Below are positions 24,536 through 32,633 of a DNA stretch of 64,000 nt, piece after piece. The DNA is from CAYNEO01 sp964396245 (GTDB lineage Bacteria > Zixibacteria > MSB-5A5 > GN15 > FEB-12), in assembly GCA_964396245.1 (NCBI GenBank), contig CAYNEO010000004.1, positions 1-64,000 on the forward strand, written 5' to 3'. A program made the translations under genes and the position numbers. The notes beneath the pieces were generated by a model, which was not told the DNA's origin, did not search any database, and saw only the letters and a program-made list of their open reading frames with translations. Position 1 is the first letter of the stretch. Each line of letters starts with the position of its first letter.

Positions 24536-27526
24536 ATGATGTCGACCTTCGAACAACTGCTCAAAGAACACGGATACATTACCCGTTTCCACGCCTTCCA
24601 GGACCTGATGCGTCACCGGGTCAGGGAGGTACTGCTGGTATCGAGCCTCTATGACTCGTTCATTCTCGAGGAGGACGGCCAGCTCTACGAGATGATCCTC
24701 TCGGAATATCACGACCTCAATCTGAGCCAGGCGCCCGGCCTCACGCGGGTTTCGAGCGGCCGGGAGGCAATCGAGCTTGCCTCGCACGAGCGGCGGTTCG
24801 ATCTGATCATCACCACCCTCAATCTCGGTGACATGAGCGCGCTCGAATTTGCCCACCGGATCAAGGAAGCAAAGATCGATATCCCGGTAGTGCTTTTGAC
24901 CCACGACGATCGCGGTCTGAACGAACTGCTCAGCCACCACGACACCTCGGATTTCACCAAGGTTTTCATCTGGCAGGGCGATTTTCGAATTCTTATTTCG
25001 ATTATCAAGTATATCGAGGATCGATTGAATGTCGATCATGATACGCGCATGGTGGGAGTGCAATCGATAATCCTCATCGAGGACAACGTGCACTTCTACT
25101 CGTCCTTCCTGCCGATGATCTATTCCGAGCTTTTCAAACACTCCCAGAGCCTGATTTCCGAAGGCGTCAATGTCCCGCATAAGCTGCTTCGCATGCGGGC
25201 CCGCCCGAAGATTTTGTTGTGCGAGAACTACGACGAAGCGTGGGAGTATTTCGAGAAATACCAGGAGTGCATCCTGGGCGTCATATCCGATATCGAGTTC
25301 CCGCGAGCAGGACAGACCGACCCGGAAGCAGGGATCACGTTTGCCCGGGCCGTAAAGAAATCTCATTTCGATATCCCGATCCTGCTGCAATCGGATTCTC
25401 CGAGACTGGAGCCGGTCGCGCGCAAACTGGGCGTTTCGTTTCTCTTGAAAACATCGCCGATTCTCCTTCACGATCTGCAGCGATTCATGATCAACAATTT
25501 CAGTTTTGGCGATTTTGTGTTCAGGATGCCCGACGGCGACTATGTTGACCGGGCCACCGACCTTCGGTCTCTTGAGAAGAAGCTTCAGACCATTCCGGAT
25601 GAGTCGCTGAAGTTCCACTCCGAACGTAACCACTTCTCGAACTGGCTCAAGGCGCGGACGGAATTCTGGCTGGCGCACCAGTTGCGACCGCAGAAAGTCA
25701 GCGATTTCGACTCGGTCGCCGATCTCAGGCAGGAGTTGATTCGGTCGCTTCGGGAATACCGGCGCGAGCGTTACCGCGGCGATATTCTTGATTTTGACCC
25801 GGAGACATTCGACAGCGCCTCCAGTTTCGCCCGGATCGGCGGCGGATCACTCGGCGGCAAGGCGCGCGGTCTCGGATTCATTACTTCCCTGATCAACAAT
25901 TTCAAGATCCAGAATCGAATCGAGGGCGTGCATATTGCTGTGCCTTCGGCTGTCGTCCTGGGCACCGATGTTTTCGACCGATTTATCGACCAGAATGAAC
26001 TTCGCGATTTCGCCATTCAGTCAGAGGATGATACCGAAATCGAAGCCCGCTTCCTTACCGGCCGGTTCCCTGAGGATGTGTACCAGGACCTGAAGAGTTT
26101 CATAGGCCTGATGCCGTATCCCCTTGCGGTGCGCTCATCGAGCCTGCTCGAGGATTCCCGTTACCTGCCGTTCGCCGGCGTTTACACGACCTATATGCTG
26201 TCCAATAATCACACGAATCCCGAAGTCAGGCTGCAACACCTGCTCGAGGCCGTAAAACGCGTCTTCGCTTCGACGTTCTGCCGCCGGGCGAAAGCATACA
26301 TGCAGGCGGCGCCGTACCGGCTTGAGGAAGAAAAGATGGCGGTCGTGATTCAGCGGTTGATCGGACAACAGCACAGCGACCGATTCTACCCGGACTTCTC
26401 AGGTGTCGTGCGTTCTCATAATTTCTATCCGCGACCGCCCATGACCACCGGCGACGGTATTGCTTCGGTTGCCCTGGGGCTCGGCAAGACGGTAGTTGAA
26501 GGCGGGCTGACTGTCCGTTTCTGCCCGAAATATCCGCGCCACCTGACCCAGTTTGCCGATGTCGAGGATACCCTCAACTACACGCAGAAAGAATTCTACG
26601 CGCTCCAACTCAATTCCTCGAGTTCAGGTGAGTCCGACCGTCAGCCGTTGACGCTCGCCCGGCACCATCTCGATGTTGCCGAGGAGGACGGAACGCTGGC
26701 CAATGTGGCGTCCACGTATTCGATACAGAACGACGCCATATACGACGGCCTGTCGAGACAGGGCGTACGATTGGTTACGTTTGCGCCGGTATTGAAAAAC
26801 GATCTGTTCCCTCTGCCCGAGATTCTGGAGCTGATCACCGACATGGGCCAGTGGGGAATGAGCTCCCCGGTGGAAATCGAGTTCGCGGTCAACATGCCCG
26901 CTACTCCCGGACAGCCGGCCGAATTTGCCTTTCTCCAGATCCGGCCGCTGGTGAAAAGCCACGAGATCGATGAACTTCAGTTCGATGACATCGGCGAGGA
27001 AGAACTCGTCTGCCGCAGCTCACAGGTACTCGGAAACGGCCTGATCAATGACCTGTACGATATCGTCATGGTCGACCCGGAGCGCTTTACCCGGTCGAAG
27101 AGCGTCGATGTCGCTCGCGAGGTGGCGCAGTATAATGCTTCCCTGTCAGCTATCGGGAGACCGTTTTTGCTGATAGGCGTCGGTCGATGGGGCTCGGCAG
27201 ACCCGTGGCTGGGCATCCCGGTAGAGTGGGACCACATTTCCGGGGCGCGCGTCATCATCGAGGCGGGGTTCAAGGATATCAAGGTAATTCCATCGCAGGG
27301 CACCCACTTCTTCCAGAACCTGACGTCCTTCAGAATCGGCTATTTCACGATTGATTCGATGGTGAGAAACTCATTTATCGATTGGGACTGGCTGGCCGAA
27401 CAGCCCGCCGCCAGCGAGAAGACCTATACCCGCCATCTGCGTTTTGAACAGCCGCTGATCGTCAAGATGAACGGTCACCTGAACAAGGGGATTGTCCAGA
27501 AACCGACGCAGGATTCCGGGTTCTGA
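24536..27526 (+). CDS. Receiver-like domains fused to a PEP-synthase/PPDK-type ATP-grasp domain
   Basis: A 996-residue soluble protein of unclear role. Residues about 30-165 and 178-330 look like two CheY-like receivers (FDLIITTLNLGDMSALEF and, with GVISDIEFPR, the second; the second keeps ILIEDN and an Asp at the phospho-site position). Residues about 425-840 are a pyruvate-phosphate-dikinase N-terminal ATP-grasp domain: GGSLGGKARGLGFI, LAVRSSSLLEDS, FAGVYTTYML, ALGLGKTVVEGG, and EIEFAVN then FLQIRPLV. The swivelling His domain (GGxTSHAA type) and the PEP-binding barrel of true PEP synthase are absent, so it cannot make PEP. Start codons ATG 24536 or 24539 cannot be told apart. It is preceded by gdhA (after a terminator) and followed by a convergent polysaccharide gene. 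A nucleotide-sensing or phosphotransfer switch is a guess. Confidence 0.8.
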   Translation: MMSTFEQLLKEHGYITRFHAFQDLMRHRVREVLLVSSLYDSFILEEDGQLYEMILSEYHDLNLSQAPGLTRVSSGREAIELASHERRFDLIITTLNLGDMSALEFAHRIKEAKIDIPVVLLTHDDRGLNELLSHHDTSDFTKVFIWQGDFRILISIIKYIEDRLNVDHDTRMVGVQSIILIEDNVHFYSSFLPMIYSELFKHSQSLISEGVNVPHKLLRMRARPKILLCENYDEAWEYFEKYQECILGVISDIEFPRAGQTDPEAGITFARAVKKSHFDIPILLQSDSPRLEPVARKLGVSFLLKTSPILLHDLQRFMINNFSFGDFVFRMPDGDYVDRATDLRSLEKKLQTIPDESLKFHSERNHFSNWLKARTEFWLAHQLRPQKVSDFDSVADLRQELIRSLREYRRERYRGDILDFDPETFDSASSFARIGGGSLGGKARGLGFITSLINNFKIQNRIEGVHIAVPSAVVLGTDVFDRFIDQNELRDFAIQSEDDTEIEARFLTGRFPEDVYQDLKSFIGLMPYPLAVRSSSLLEDSRYLPFAGVYTTYMLSNNHTNPEVRLQHLLEAVKRVFASTFCRRAKAYMQAAPYRLEEEKMAVVIQRLIGQQHSDRFYPDFSGVVRSHNFYPRPPMTTGDGIASVALGLGKTVVEGGLTVRFCPKYPRHLTQFADVEDTLNYTQKEFYALQLNSSSSGESDRQPLTLARHHLDVAEEDGTLANVASTYSIQNDAIYDGLSRQGVRLVTFAPVLKNDLFPLPEILELITDMGQWGMSSPVEIEFAVNMPATPGQPAEFAFLQIRPLVKSHEIDELQFDDIGEEELVCRSSQVLGNGLINDLYDIVMVDPERFTRSKSVDVAREVAQYNASLSAIGRPFLLIGVGRWGSADPWLGIPVEWDHISGARVIIEAGFKDIKVIPSQGTHFFQNLTSFRIGYFTIDSMVRNSFIDWDWLAEQPAASEKTYTRHLRFEQPLIVKMNGHLNKGIVQKPTQDSGF

Positions 27527-27550
27527 CCTTTGGGGTCCGGACCGGCGCAC

Positions 27551-27577
27551 AAAAAAACGGCCGCATCAAACGGCCGT
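27551..27577 (-). terminator. Intrinsic terminator of the Wzz-like gene
   Basis: On the minus strand ACGGCCG and CGGCCGT pair (27557-27577) around a seven-base loop, then seven T residues (27551-27557). It is 32 bases past the stop of the minus gene and 25 bases after the stop of the plus gene, which it may also serve. Confidence 0.9.
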
Positions 27578-27608
27578 CCTCAAATCATACAATTCTTCTA
27601 ATCAGCAG

Positions 27609-29126
27609 TTATTTTGCCACCCGCTTCAAAAACTCTATTTTGGGCGTGACACCGATAACCGGCAAATCGAGATACTCCTGGACATCTTCGACATTCTTGA
27701 ATGAAGAATCCATCAGTTCCGCCACGGTAGCCGCTCCCGCTCCGATCGCTATTCCAAGTACGATTCCCAGCAGGATGATTCGTATGCGGTCCGGTTTGAA
27801 AGGTGCGAATGGAATCTTGGCCGGTTCCACTACCTGGTATTTCGAAGATGACATATCCTGCAGCAACGCCTGCGAGATCGATGAGCTCTCCTGCTGTTTC
27901 TTGAACTTGTCGCGGAGCTCCGTCGCCGTGGCTATTTCCTGGTTGAGTCGGTTCAGCTTGGCCTGGTACTCGGGAATCAGATTCATCTTGTCAGTCAGTT
28001 CGTCGAGGGCCGAACGAAGATACGAATCTTTCGAGTACAGGTAGTCGAGGTTAGCCCGGATATTGAACAGATTCACGAGCATATCCTGTACACTCTCCGA
28101 GTAGCCGGAGTACTGCTGTTTGACGAGCCGCTCGTTCTCTTCCTCCACAGACTTAATGAGATTATTCTGCTTGAGCTTGTTATTGAGAATCTGCGGGTCG
28201 CTCCACGTATACCGTATCATCAGGTTGCTGATATTGCGCAACTGCTCCTTCAGCTCTTCTTTCGTACGCGTGACCTTGTCGGATTCGTTCAGAGAAAGAG
28301 TATTGGTCGAGAGGTCAGATTCTTTGACGAGCTTGGCCAGAAGGTCTCGTTCCTGACTCCTGAATTCCTCGATATCGTTGTTGGTGCGGTCGATTTCAGC
28401 CGTTATCTCGGAGCGGTTCGAGTCAGAAGTGATCGACTCGTCGAGTTGAATTTTCATGAAGTCTTTCTCGAACTGCGTCTTCTCCGCCACCTTGTCCTCT
28501 ACTAACTTCTCGTACTTCTGAAACTGGATATCCGAGAAATCCTGCGAAGATCGTATCGAGGCCATCTCCTGCTTGTGGCGTTCGGAGATGAAAATCTCGG
28601 CAAGCGTATTGGCGATATCCTGCGCCTCGGCCGGCCGGGGTGATTCCACGCCGATACGGATCTGGTCGCTGGCTGCAAACTGAATCGATATCTGCTTGCG
28701 AAGCTCGTTCTGAAGGATATCGAGCACTGCTCGTTCGCGGCGCATGCCGGGCACCCGCGCGGTGACCTTGACCGCCTCCCTGGCAATTTCCGGATTATCG
28801 GACAGATGCAGCCGTTCGTCGAGGAGTGAGACATATCGCGTTGAAGTAATCTCGTTAAATATCCCGCGCAACTGGTCGCTGCGGTCAGCGCGGCTGTAAT
28901 ACGAGCGCGATCTGCCGATCAGCCGCTGGAGCTCTTCGGATAGCTGCACCTGGGTATCAATCGATACAATCGTGCCGGCCTCATAAACCGGCGTCATCAG
29001 AAACGATCCGGCAGCGACTATCCCGGACACCAGTATAAACGGCAGGATGATAAGCCACTTCCGGCGGCGAATTATCGGCCAGATAGACTTGAGATCGTTG
29101 ATCCGTATATGCTTGCTTGTTTCCAT
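27609..29126 (-). CDS. Wzz/GumC-type polysaccharide chain-length protein
   Basis: A 505-residue inner-membrane polysaccharide co-polymerase. A helix near residues 25-45 (LIILPFILVSGIVAAGSFLM) and a C-terminal helix near 455-478 (RIRIILLGIVLGIAIGAGAA) flank a long periplasmic part with heavy coiled coil (about residues 170-420, rich in Glu, Lys, Gln, Arg and Leu). The Pro-rich PAKIPFAPFKPDRI before the second helix is the Wzz hallmark. After the last helix come about 30 cytoplasmic residues but no BY-kinase domain, so any kinase is elsewhere. It is divergent from the signal-peptide/sigma-54 activator unit. It is alone on its transcript. Cell-surface or exopolysaccharide length control is the likely role; no glycosyltransferases are adjacent. 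Confidence 0.92.
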   Translation of the reverse strand: METSKHIRINDLKSIWPIIRRRKWLIILPFILVSGIVAAGSFLMTPVYEAGTIVSIDTQVQLSEELQRLIGRSRSYYSRADRSDQLRGIFNEITSTRYVSLLDERLHLSDNPEIAREAVKVTARVPGMRRERAVLDILQNELRKQISIQFAASDQIRIGVESPRPAEAQDIANTLAEIFISERHKQEMASIRSSQDFSDIQFQKYEKLVEDKVAEKTQFEKDFMKIQLDESITSDSNRSEITAEIDRTNNDIEEFRSQERDLLAKLVKESDLSTNTLSLNESDKVTRTKEELKEQLRNISNLMIRYTWSDPQILNNKLKQNNLIKSVEEENERLVKQQYSGYSESVQDMLVNLFNIRANLDYLYSKDSYLRSALDELTDKMNLIPEYQAKLNRLNQEIATATELRDKFKKQQESSSISQALLQDMSSSKYQVVEPAKIPFAPFKPDRIRIILLGIVLGIAIGAGAATVAELMDSSFKNVEDVQEYLDLPVIGVTPKIEFLKRVAK

Positions 29127-29410
29127 TCGATTTACCGAATCCCTGTGCCTCGAATTGTATTGTTTGGTATCGACCCCTCTTACACCGCCAAGGTATCTCG
29201 GTTTCCTTTAGATTGCAAGAAAATATGCAAGGCACTCACTTATACGTTATTCTATCGGCTCCGGTTGAGAGCAAGTTTATCCATATGCTGAACCCGGTGG
29301 TGCAAATGAGAGCGTCAGCTCACGGAGTTTTGATCATTTTTCTCGAAATCGCCTGAATTCTGAGCCGGCCCCGGTCTTCTGCCAGCACAGTGTCCGGAGT
29401 GGAAAAAACC

Positions 29411-29439
29411 TTGACGTAAATCTAAACGACGAGTATCTT
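29411..29439 (+). promoter_or_regulatory. Sigma-70 promoter of the exported-protein/sigma-54-activator operon
   Basis: TTGACG (29411-29416), 17 bases, TATCTT (29434-29439). It is the clearest -35/-10 pair in the 425-base divergent gap, pointing at the gene at 29552. The leader would be about 105 bases. The rest of the gap (29127-29410) shows no gene, and the leftward promoter was not resolved. Confidence 0.65.
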
Positions 29440-29551
29440 GTGAGTGAAGGATTAGGACGCTAATTCTTTCCCCTCCTCACACAAATCCCTTCCCGCCGGA
29501 TAGATATGTCCATATGAGCCTGTCTTAACATACTAAACCAAGGAGTGTGTC

Positions 29552-29938
29552 ATGAAACGCGTACTAACTTTGTTCGCGATCCTCCTCGTGCTGCTCGCCA
29601 GCGTCCCGGTGGACGTCGGGGCATTCACGAACGTGCCGCCGGTTCCTCCCGGCGATGTCAATGATGATCCTCCGGGTGACACCGAAGGCGGCGGCCATCC
29701 CTGGGGCGGCGATAACAGCTATTCCACCCTGCCGACCAAGGATCGCACCACCACCAGTCTGAACGTGACCGGTTTCGTGGTGGTCGATTTCATTTTCAAC
29801 TACCTGATTTACGATCTGAATTCATCCGCTATCGAGCCGGTCGTTTTCGACAGGCGGTACCAGGATGCATTCAACAGCCGGGTTCCGAACAAGAGCAGCT
29901 ATCATCAAGGTGATGCCGTTATCAGGAGGGAGCAATAA
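29552..29938 (+). CDS. Small exported protein of unknown function upstream of the TPR-sigma-54 activator
   Basis: A 128-residue protein not recognised as any family. Residues 1-24 are a clear signal peptide (KRVLTLFAILLVLLASVPVD core, GAF at the end). Residues 26-60 are a Pro/Gly/Asp-rich, low-complexity linker (PPVPPGDVNDDPPGD). Residues 70-95 contain a hydrophobic stretch (LNVTGFVVVDFIFNYLIYDL), then a short basic and polar C-terminus. AAGGAG precedes the ATG. The stop is one base before the start of the sigma-54 activator, and the activator's ribosome site lies inside its last codons, so the two are translationally coupled. This is consistent with a secreted signal precursor or a partner of the activator. 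That function is inference; there is no PEP-CTERM or LPXTG sorting end. Confidence 0.8.
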   Translation: MKRVLTLFAILLVLLASVPVDVGAFTNVPPVPPGDVNDDPPGDTEGGGHPWGGDNSYSTLPTKDRTTTSLNVTGFVVVDFIFNYLIYDLNSSAIEPVVFDRRYQDAFNSRVPNKSSYHQGDAVIRREQ

Positions 29939-29939
29939 G

Positions 29940-32201
29940 ATGGGGAAGCTAACTGATATGAGCGTGGAGTTGCGTCGGTCGCTGGTTCGCCATCTTCAGG
30001 CGATGATTGACGGGCGCGATTTTGCCGGGGCTGTCGAGTATTTTGAGGGTAGCCGAGAGGTTCTCGATAACGCGGCCGACGAGCACGCTGCTTCAGCGTT
30101 GCGGCTCGTCGCAAAGGCTCATGCTTCCTTGTCGGACTATCCGATTGCACTGAAATTAGCGCGCACGGCCCAGTCGATGGCGGCCGCACAGGGCGAAACC
30201 CTGCTGCTGGCCGAGATCTTTCTCACGGTCGGCGGGATCCTGCGCGATATGGGTGAATTCAAGGAAGCAGAACGAGCCTTCCGTGACGCGGAATCGATCT
30301 TCCGCCGTCAGGATTGTCTTGAGGGGCAGAGCCGGGCACTGAACCTGCTGGCCGGCCTGTTCTTCCACCAGAACGATTATACCAATTCGTTGACCATCCT
30401 TCTGGATGCCATCGAAATCGCCCGCAAGTTGGGTGATACGAAAAAGCTCGCATTCATGATGGGCAACATCGGACGGATTTATACCTTTATCGGAGAATTC
30501 TCAGACGCCGCCCGTCATCTGCAACTCAATGTCGAGATGTCTCGTGAACTCGGTGACGAGCTCGAAGAGGCGCGGGCGTTGTTGTCCCTGGGATATGTCT
30601 ACATTCAAATGGCCGAGTATGACCGGGCTGAAGAAACCCTGAAGGCAGCGTACCCGCTGATTATGAGCCAGGAGAGCCGTTACGACGAAGCGGTCTATTT
30701 GACTTACCTCGGTGAGCTTCAGTACCGGATGCACCGTTATGACGATTCCCGCGTCACGCTGACTGCGGCCCTCGAGAAGTCCGAGCAGTACGGCCGGGAG
30801 TCGGCACTGACGGGCCGGGCGCTTCGCCAGTTGGCCGAGGTGTCTGTTCGTACGGGCGATTACCGGTTCGCCCGGAAATTTGCAGCCAGAGCCATAACCG
30901 TGCTCGAAAAGGCGGATGAGTCGGTCGAGATGGGCGCCGTGATGAAACTCAAGGCACAGATAGCTGCCGCCACGGGCAATGCCGGGGAGGCGATTGACCA
31001 CTTCACCGAAGCTATCGACCGCCTTGACCGGAGCGGTGTGCGGTTCGAGAAAGTGGACGCTATGGTTGCGGCGGCCTCGTGCGAAGCCTTTGACCGTCGC
31101 CGGCGTCTGACATGGCTGTTGCGGGCCGAGGAGTTTTACTCCGGAAATCGAATAGCTGTGAAAGTCGAAGAAGTTGGTCAGATGATCGGTTTGCTTGATC
31201 TGCCGGCCAGTATGTCTCAGCTGTCAAGGGAGAAATCCCAGGTCGATTTTCTGACCGCCAATGCCGAGATCAGGCGAATCAAGAAACAGATGCAGCTCGT
31301 AGCGTCGTCTGACCTGCCGGTCCTGCTTACCGGTGAAACCGGTGTCGGCAAGGATCACATGGCCCGGTATTACCACTCACTGGCCCGTCCCGGAGGACCA
31401 TATGTGACAATAAACTGCGCGTCGGTACCGGAGACACTGCTGGAGTCCGAATTGTTCGGTTACCAGCGCGGCGCGTTCACCGGAGCCGATCATGAAAAGC
31501 CGGGCTTGTTCGTGAATGCCAACGGCGGCGTGGTCTATCTCGATGAAATCGGCGATATGCCGATGTCGCTTCAGGCCAAGTTGCTTGGTGTCCTCGAGCG
31601 ACGCCGGGTCGTTCCCCTTGGCGGCACGAAAGAAATCGAGCTGGATTTCAAGCTGATCGCCGCTACCAATAAGGACCTGGAAGCCATGGTCGAAGAGGGC
31701 AGTTTCCGACGGGATCTGTTCTATCGACTGAGCGGGATTGCCTTTCATATTCCGGCCCTCAGGAAACGAAAGGAAGATATCCCGGTTCTCCTGAGTCTGT
31801 TCATGCAGCGCGCCGGGCTCGTTGCTCCGGACGAACAGCTGCCGTCAGAACTGCTGCATCACTTCGTTGAGTACGACTGGCCGGGAAATGTGAGAGAACT
31901 CCGCAATAAGGTCAAGCGTCTCGAATTGATGGCGGACCGGATTGTGGGTCGTGATTTCGCAGGACTGGCCGATTCGCTCTTCGGCGGACCCGATATCTCA
32001 CCCGAGAGCGGTGCTTCCAGCCTGTTCGACCGGGTAGAGGAATTCGAGCGGCAGTTACTTCTGGAGGCGGTTCTTGCCGCACAGGGTAACAAGAGCGAGG
32101 CTGCGCGGCTGCTCGGGATTCACGAGGCGACAGTCCGTACCAAGCTAAAGCGGTATGGAATCAGCCTGGATAATGATCGGATAGCGGTAAACATGCAGTA
32201 A
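29940..32201 (+). CDS. TPR-containing sigma-54-dependent transcription activator
   Basis: A 753-residue enhancer-binding protein. Residues 1 to about 420 are tetratricopeptide repeats (helix pairs such as ALRLVAKAHASLSDYPIALK and ARALLSLGYVYIQMAEYDRA). Residues about 440-660 are the AAA+ ATPase: GETGVGKDHMARYYH (Walker A), YQRGAFTGADHEKPG (sigma-54 contact loop GAFTGA), GGVVYLDEIGDMP (Walker B), and KLIAATNKDL followed by FRRDLFYRLSG (sensor and Arg-finger region). The C-terminal 45 residues are a Fis-type helix-turn-helix: GNKSEAARLLGIHEATVRTK. There is no receiver domain; the TPR region should be the sensor. ATG 29940 has AGGAGGG upstream. It is coupled to the exported protein. Paired dyads and a -24/-12 promoter lie directly downstream. 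Confidence 0.95.
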   Translation: MGKLTDMSVELRRSLVRHLQAMIDGRDFAGAVEYFEGSREVLDNAADEHAASALRLVAKAHASLSDYPIALKLARTAQSMAAAQGETLLLAEIFLTVGGILRDMGEFKEAERAFRDAESIFRRQDCLEGQSRALNLLAGLFFHQNDYTNSLTILLDAIEIARKLGDTKKLAFMMGNIGRIYTFIGEFSDAARHLQLNVEMSRELGDELEEARALLSLGYVYIQMAEYDRAEETLKAAYPLIMSQESRYDEAVYLTYLGELQYRMHRYDDSRVTLTAALEKSEQYGRESALTGRALRQLAEVSVRTGDYRFARKFAARAITVLEKADESVEMGAVMKLKAQIAAATGNAGEAIDHFTEAIDRLDRSGVRFEKVDAMVAAASCEAFDRRRRLTWLLRAEEFYSGNRIAVKVEEVGQMIGLLDLPASMSQLSREKSQVDFLTANAEIRRIKKQMQLVASSDLPVLLTGETGVGKDHMARYYHSLARPGGPYVTINCASVPETLLESELFGYQRGAFTGADHEKPGLFVNANGGVVYLDEIGDMPMSLQAKLLGVLERRRVVPLGGTKEIELDFKLIAATNKDLEAMVEEGSFRRDLFYRLSGIAFHIPALRKRKEDIPVLLSLFMQRAGLVAPDEQLPSELLHHFVEYDWPGNVRELRNKVKRLELMADRIVGRDFAGLADSLFGGPDISPESGASSLFDRVEEFERQLLLEAVLAAQGNKSEAARLLGIHEATVRTKLKRYGISLDNDRIAVNMQ

Positions 32202-32237
32202 TAGCCGCCGGTGCTCAAGACGGAGAGACCGGTGGCA

Positions 32238-32254
32238 TCGTAATAACGTACGAA
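32238..32254 (-). promoter_or_regulatory. Candidate enhancer site 1 (TTCGTACGTTnnTACGA dyad)
   Basis: Read on the minus strand: TTCGTACGTT-AT-TACGA. It is identical to site 2 (32326-32342) except for the two central bases, in opposite orientation. It lies about 190 bases upstream of a -24/-12 promoter, a usual distance for a sigma-54 activator. It probably binds the Fis domain of the activator encoded just before it. Confidence 0.55.
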
Positions 32255-32274
32255 AACGCACGACACTCCTTGGT

Positions 32275-32316
32275 GGTGGTAAGCGCTTGTTTAACAGGCG
32301 CTTACCACCTTTTTTT
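32275..32316 (+). terminator. Intrinsic terminator of the sigma-54 activator operon
   Basis: A 12-base arm GGTGGTAAGCGC (32275-32286) pairs perfectly with GCGCTTACCACC (32298-32309), loop of 11, followed by seven T. It lies 74 bases after the activator stop. Confidence 0.95.
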
Positions 32317-32325
32317 GTGCCGGTA

Positions 32326-32342
32326 TTCGTACGTTCATACGA
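32326..32342 (+). promoter_or_regulatory. Candidate enhancer site 2 (TTCGTACGTTnnTACGA dyad)
   Basis: TTCGTACGTT-CA-TACGA, part of a 20-base palindrome (ATTCGTA/TACGAAT arms 32325-32331 and 32338-32344). It is the same motif as site 1, about 105 bases upstream of the -24 element. The two sites flank the operon terminator. Confidence 0.6.
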
Positions 32343-32443
32343 ATCGCCGGATTAGGTTTGAACCGACTCATCCGCGAAGTGCTCCCGTAACTAATTGTAT
32401 AAGAGTAGGTTCCGGGGGCGGGTCGAGGTGTCCGCGGACGAAC

Positions 32444-32458
32444 GGCACGGGCCTTGCT
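32444..32458 (+). promoter_or_regulatory. Sigma-54 (-24/-12) promoter
   Basis: GGCAC-N5-TTGCT with the obligatory GG-N10-GC spacing (GG 32444-32445, GC 32456-32457). It matches the TGGCAC-N5-TTGCW consensus except for C in place of the first T. Transcription should start near 32469. It follows a sigma-54 activator gene and two dyads. Confidence 0.75.
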
Positions 32459-32468
32459 TTACCCCGAC

Positions 32469-32568
32469 TGTCATTTTGCTCCTAAGCGCCACAGCGAGTG
32501 CTTGGTAGGTCCTCTTTTCTTTGGTGGATGCCACCCGTATTCATGGGGGAGTACGGGTGGATTTTTTT
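32469..32568 (+). ncRNA. Candidate sigma-54-dependent small RNA or attenuated leader (about 100 nt)
   Basis: The stretch runs from the predicted start of the -24/-12 promoter to an intrinsic terminator (32531-32568). It holds no plausible ORF with a ribosome site. Either it is a free small RNA of about 100 nt, or it is the 5' leader of the shell-protein gene at 32634 with a terminator that can be switched. The two options are not distinguishable from sequence alone. Confidence 0.5.
32531..32568 (+). terminator. Intrinsic terminator between the sigma-54 promoter and the shell-protein gene
   Basis: CCACCCGTA (32531-32539) pairs with TACGGGTGG (32552-32560) around a 12-base loop, followed by ATTTTTTT. 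It is 66 bases before the shell-protein start. Confidence 0.9.
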
Positions 32569-32633
32569 GCCGGTTTGCCGTTAATACGTAATAGCTTTGC
32601 GTTTTGGAGCATTTGTAGTTATTTTAACAACGT

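Noticed and set aside
24236..25678. 480-codon minus-strand frame opposite the receiver/ATP-grasp gene
   Set aside because: Strong domain evidence exists on the plus strand, and the frame crosses the gdhA terminator.
27557..27577. The hairpin downstream of the receiver/ATP-grasp gene as a plus-strand terminator
   Set aside because: The T run is on the minus-strand side only, so it is assigned to the Wzz-like gene, although it may also serve the plus gene weakly.
29552..29938. The small exported protein as an exosortase (PEP-CTERM) substrate
   Set aside because: It lacks the PEP motif, the C-terminal helix and the basic end; its hydrophobic stretch is internal.
32270..32485. 72-codon plus-strand frame across the enhancer region
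   Set aside because: It starts inside the operon terminator, has no ribosome site and runs through the regulatory dyad and the -24/-12 promoter.
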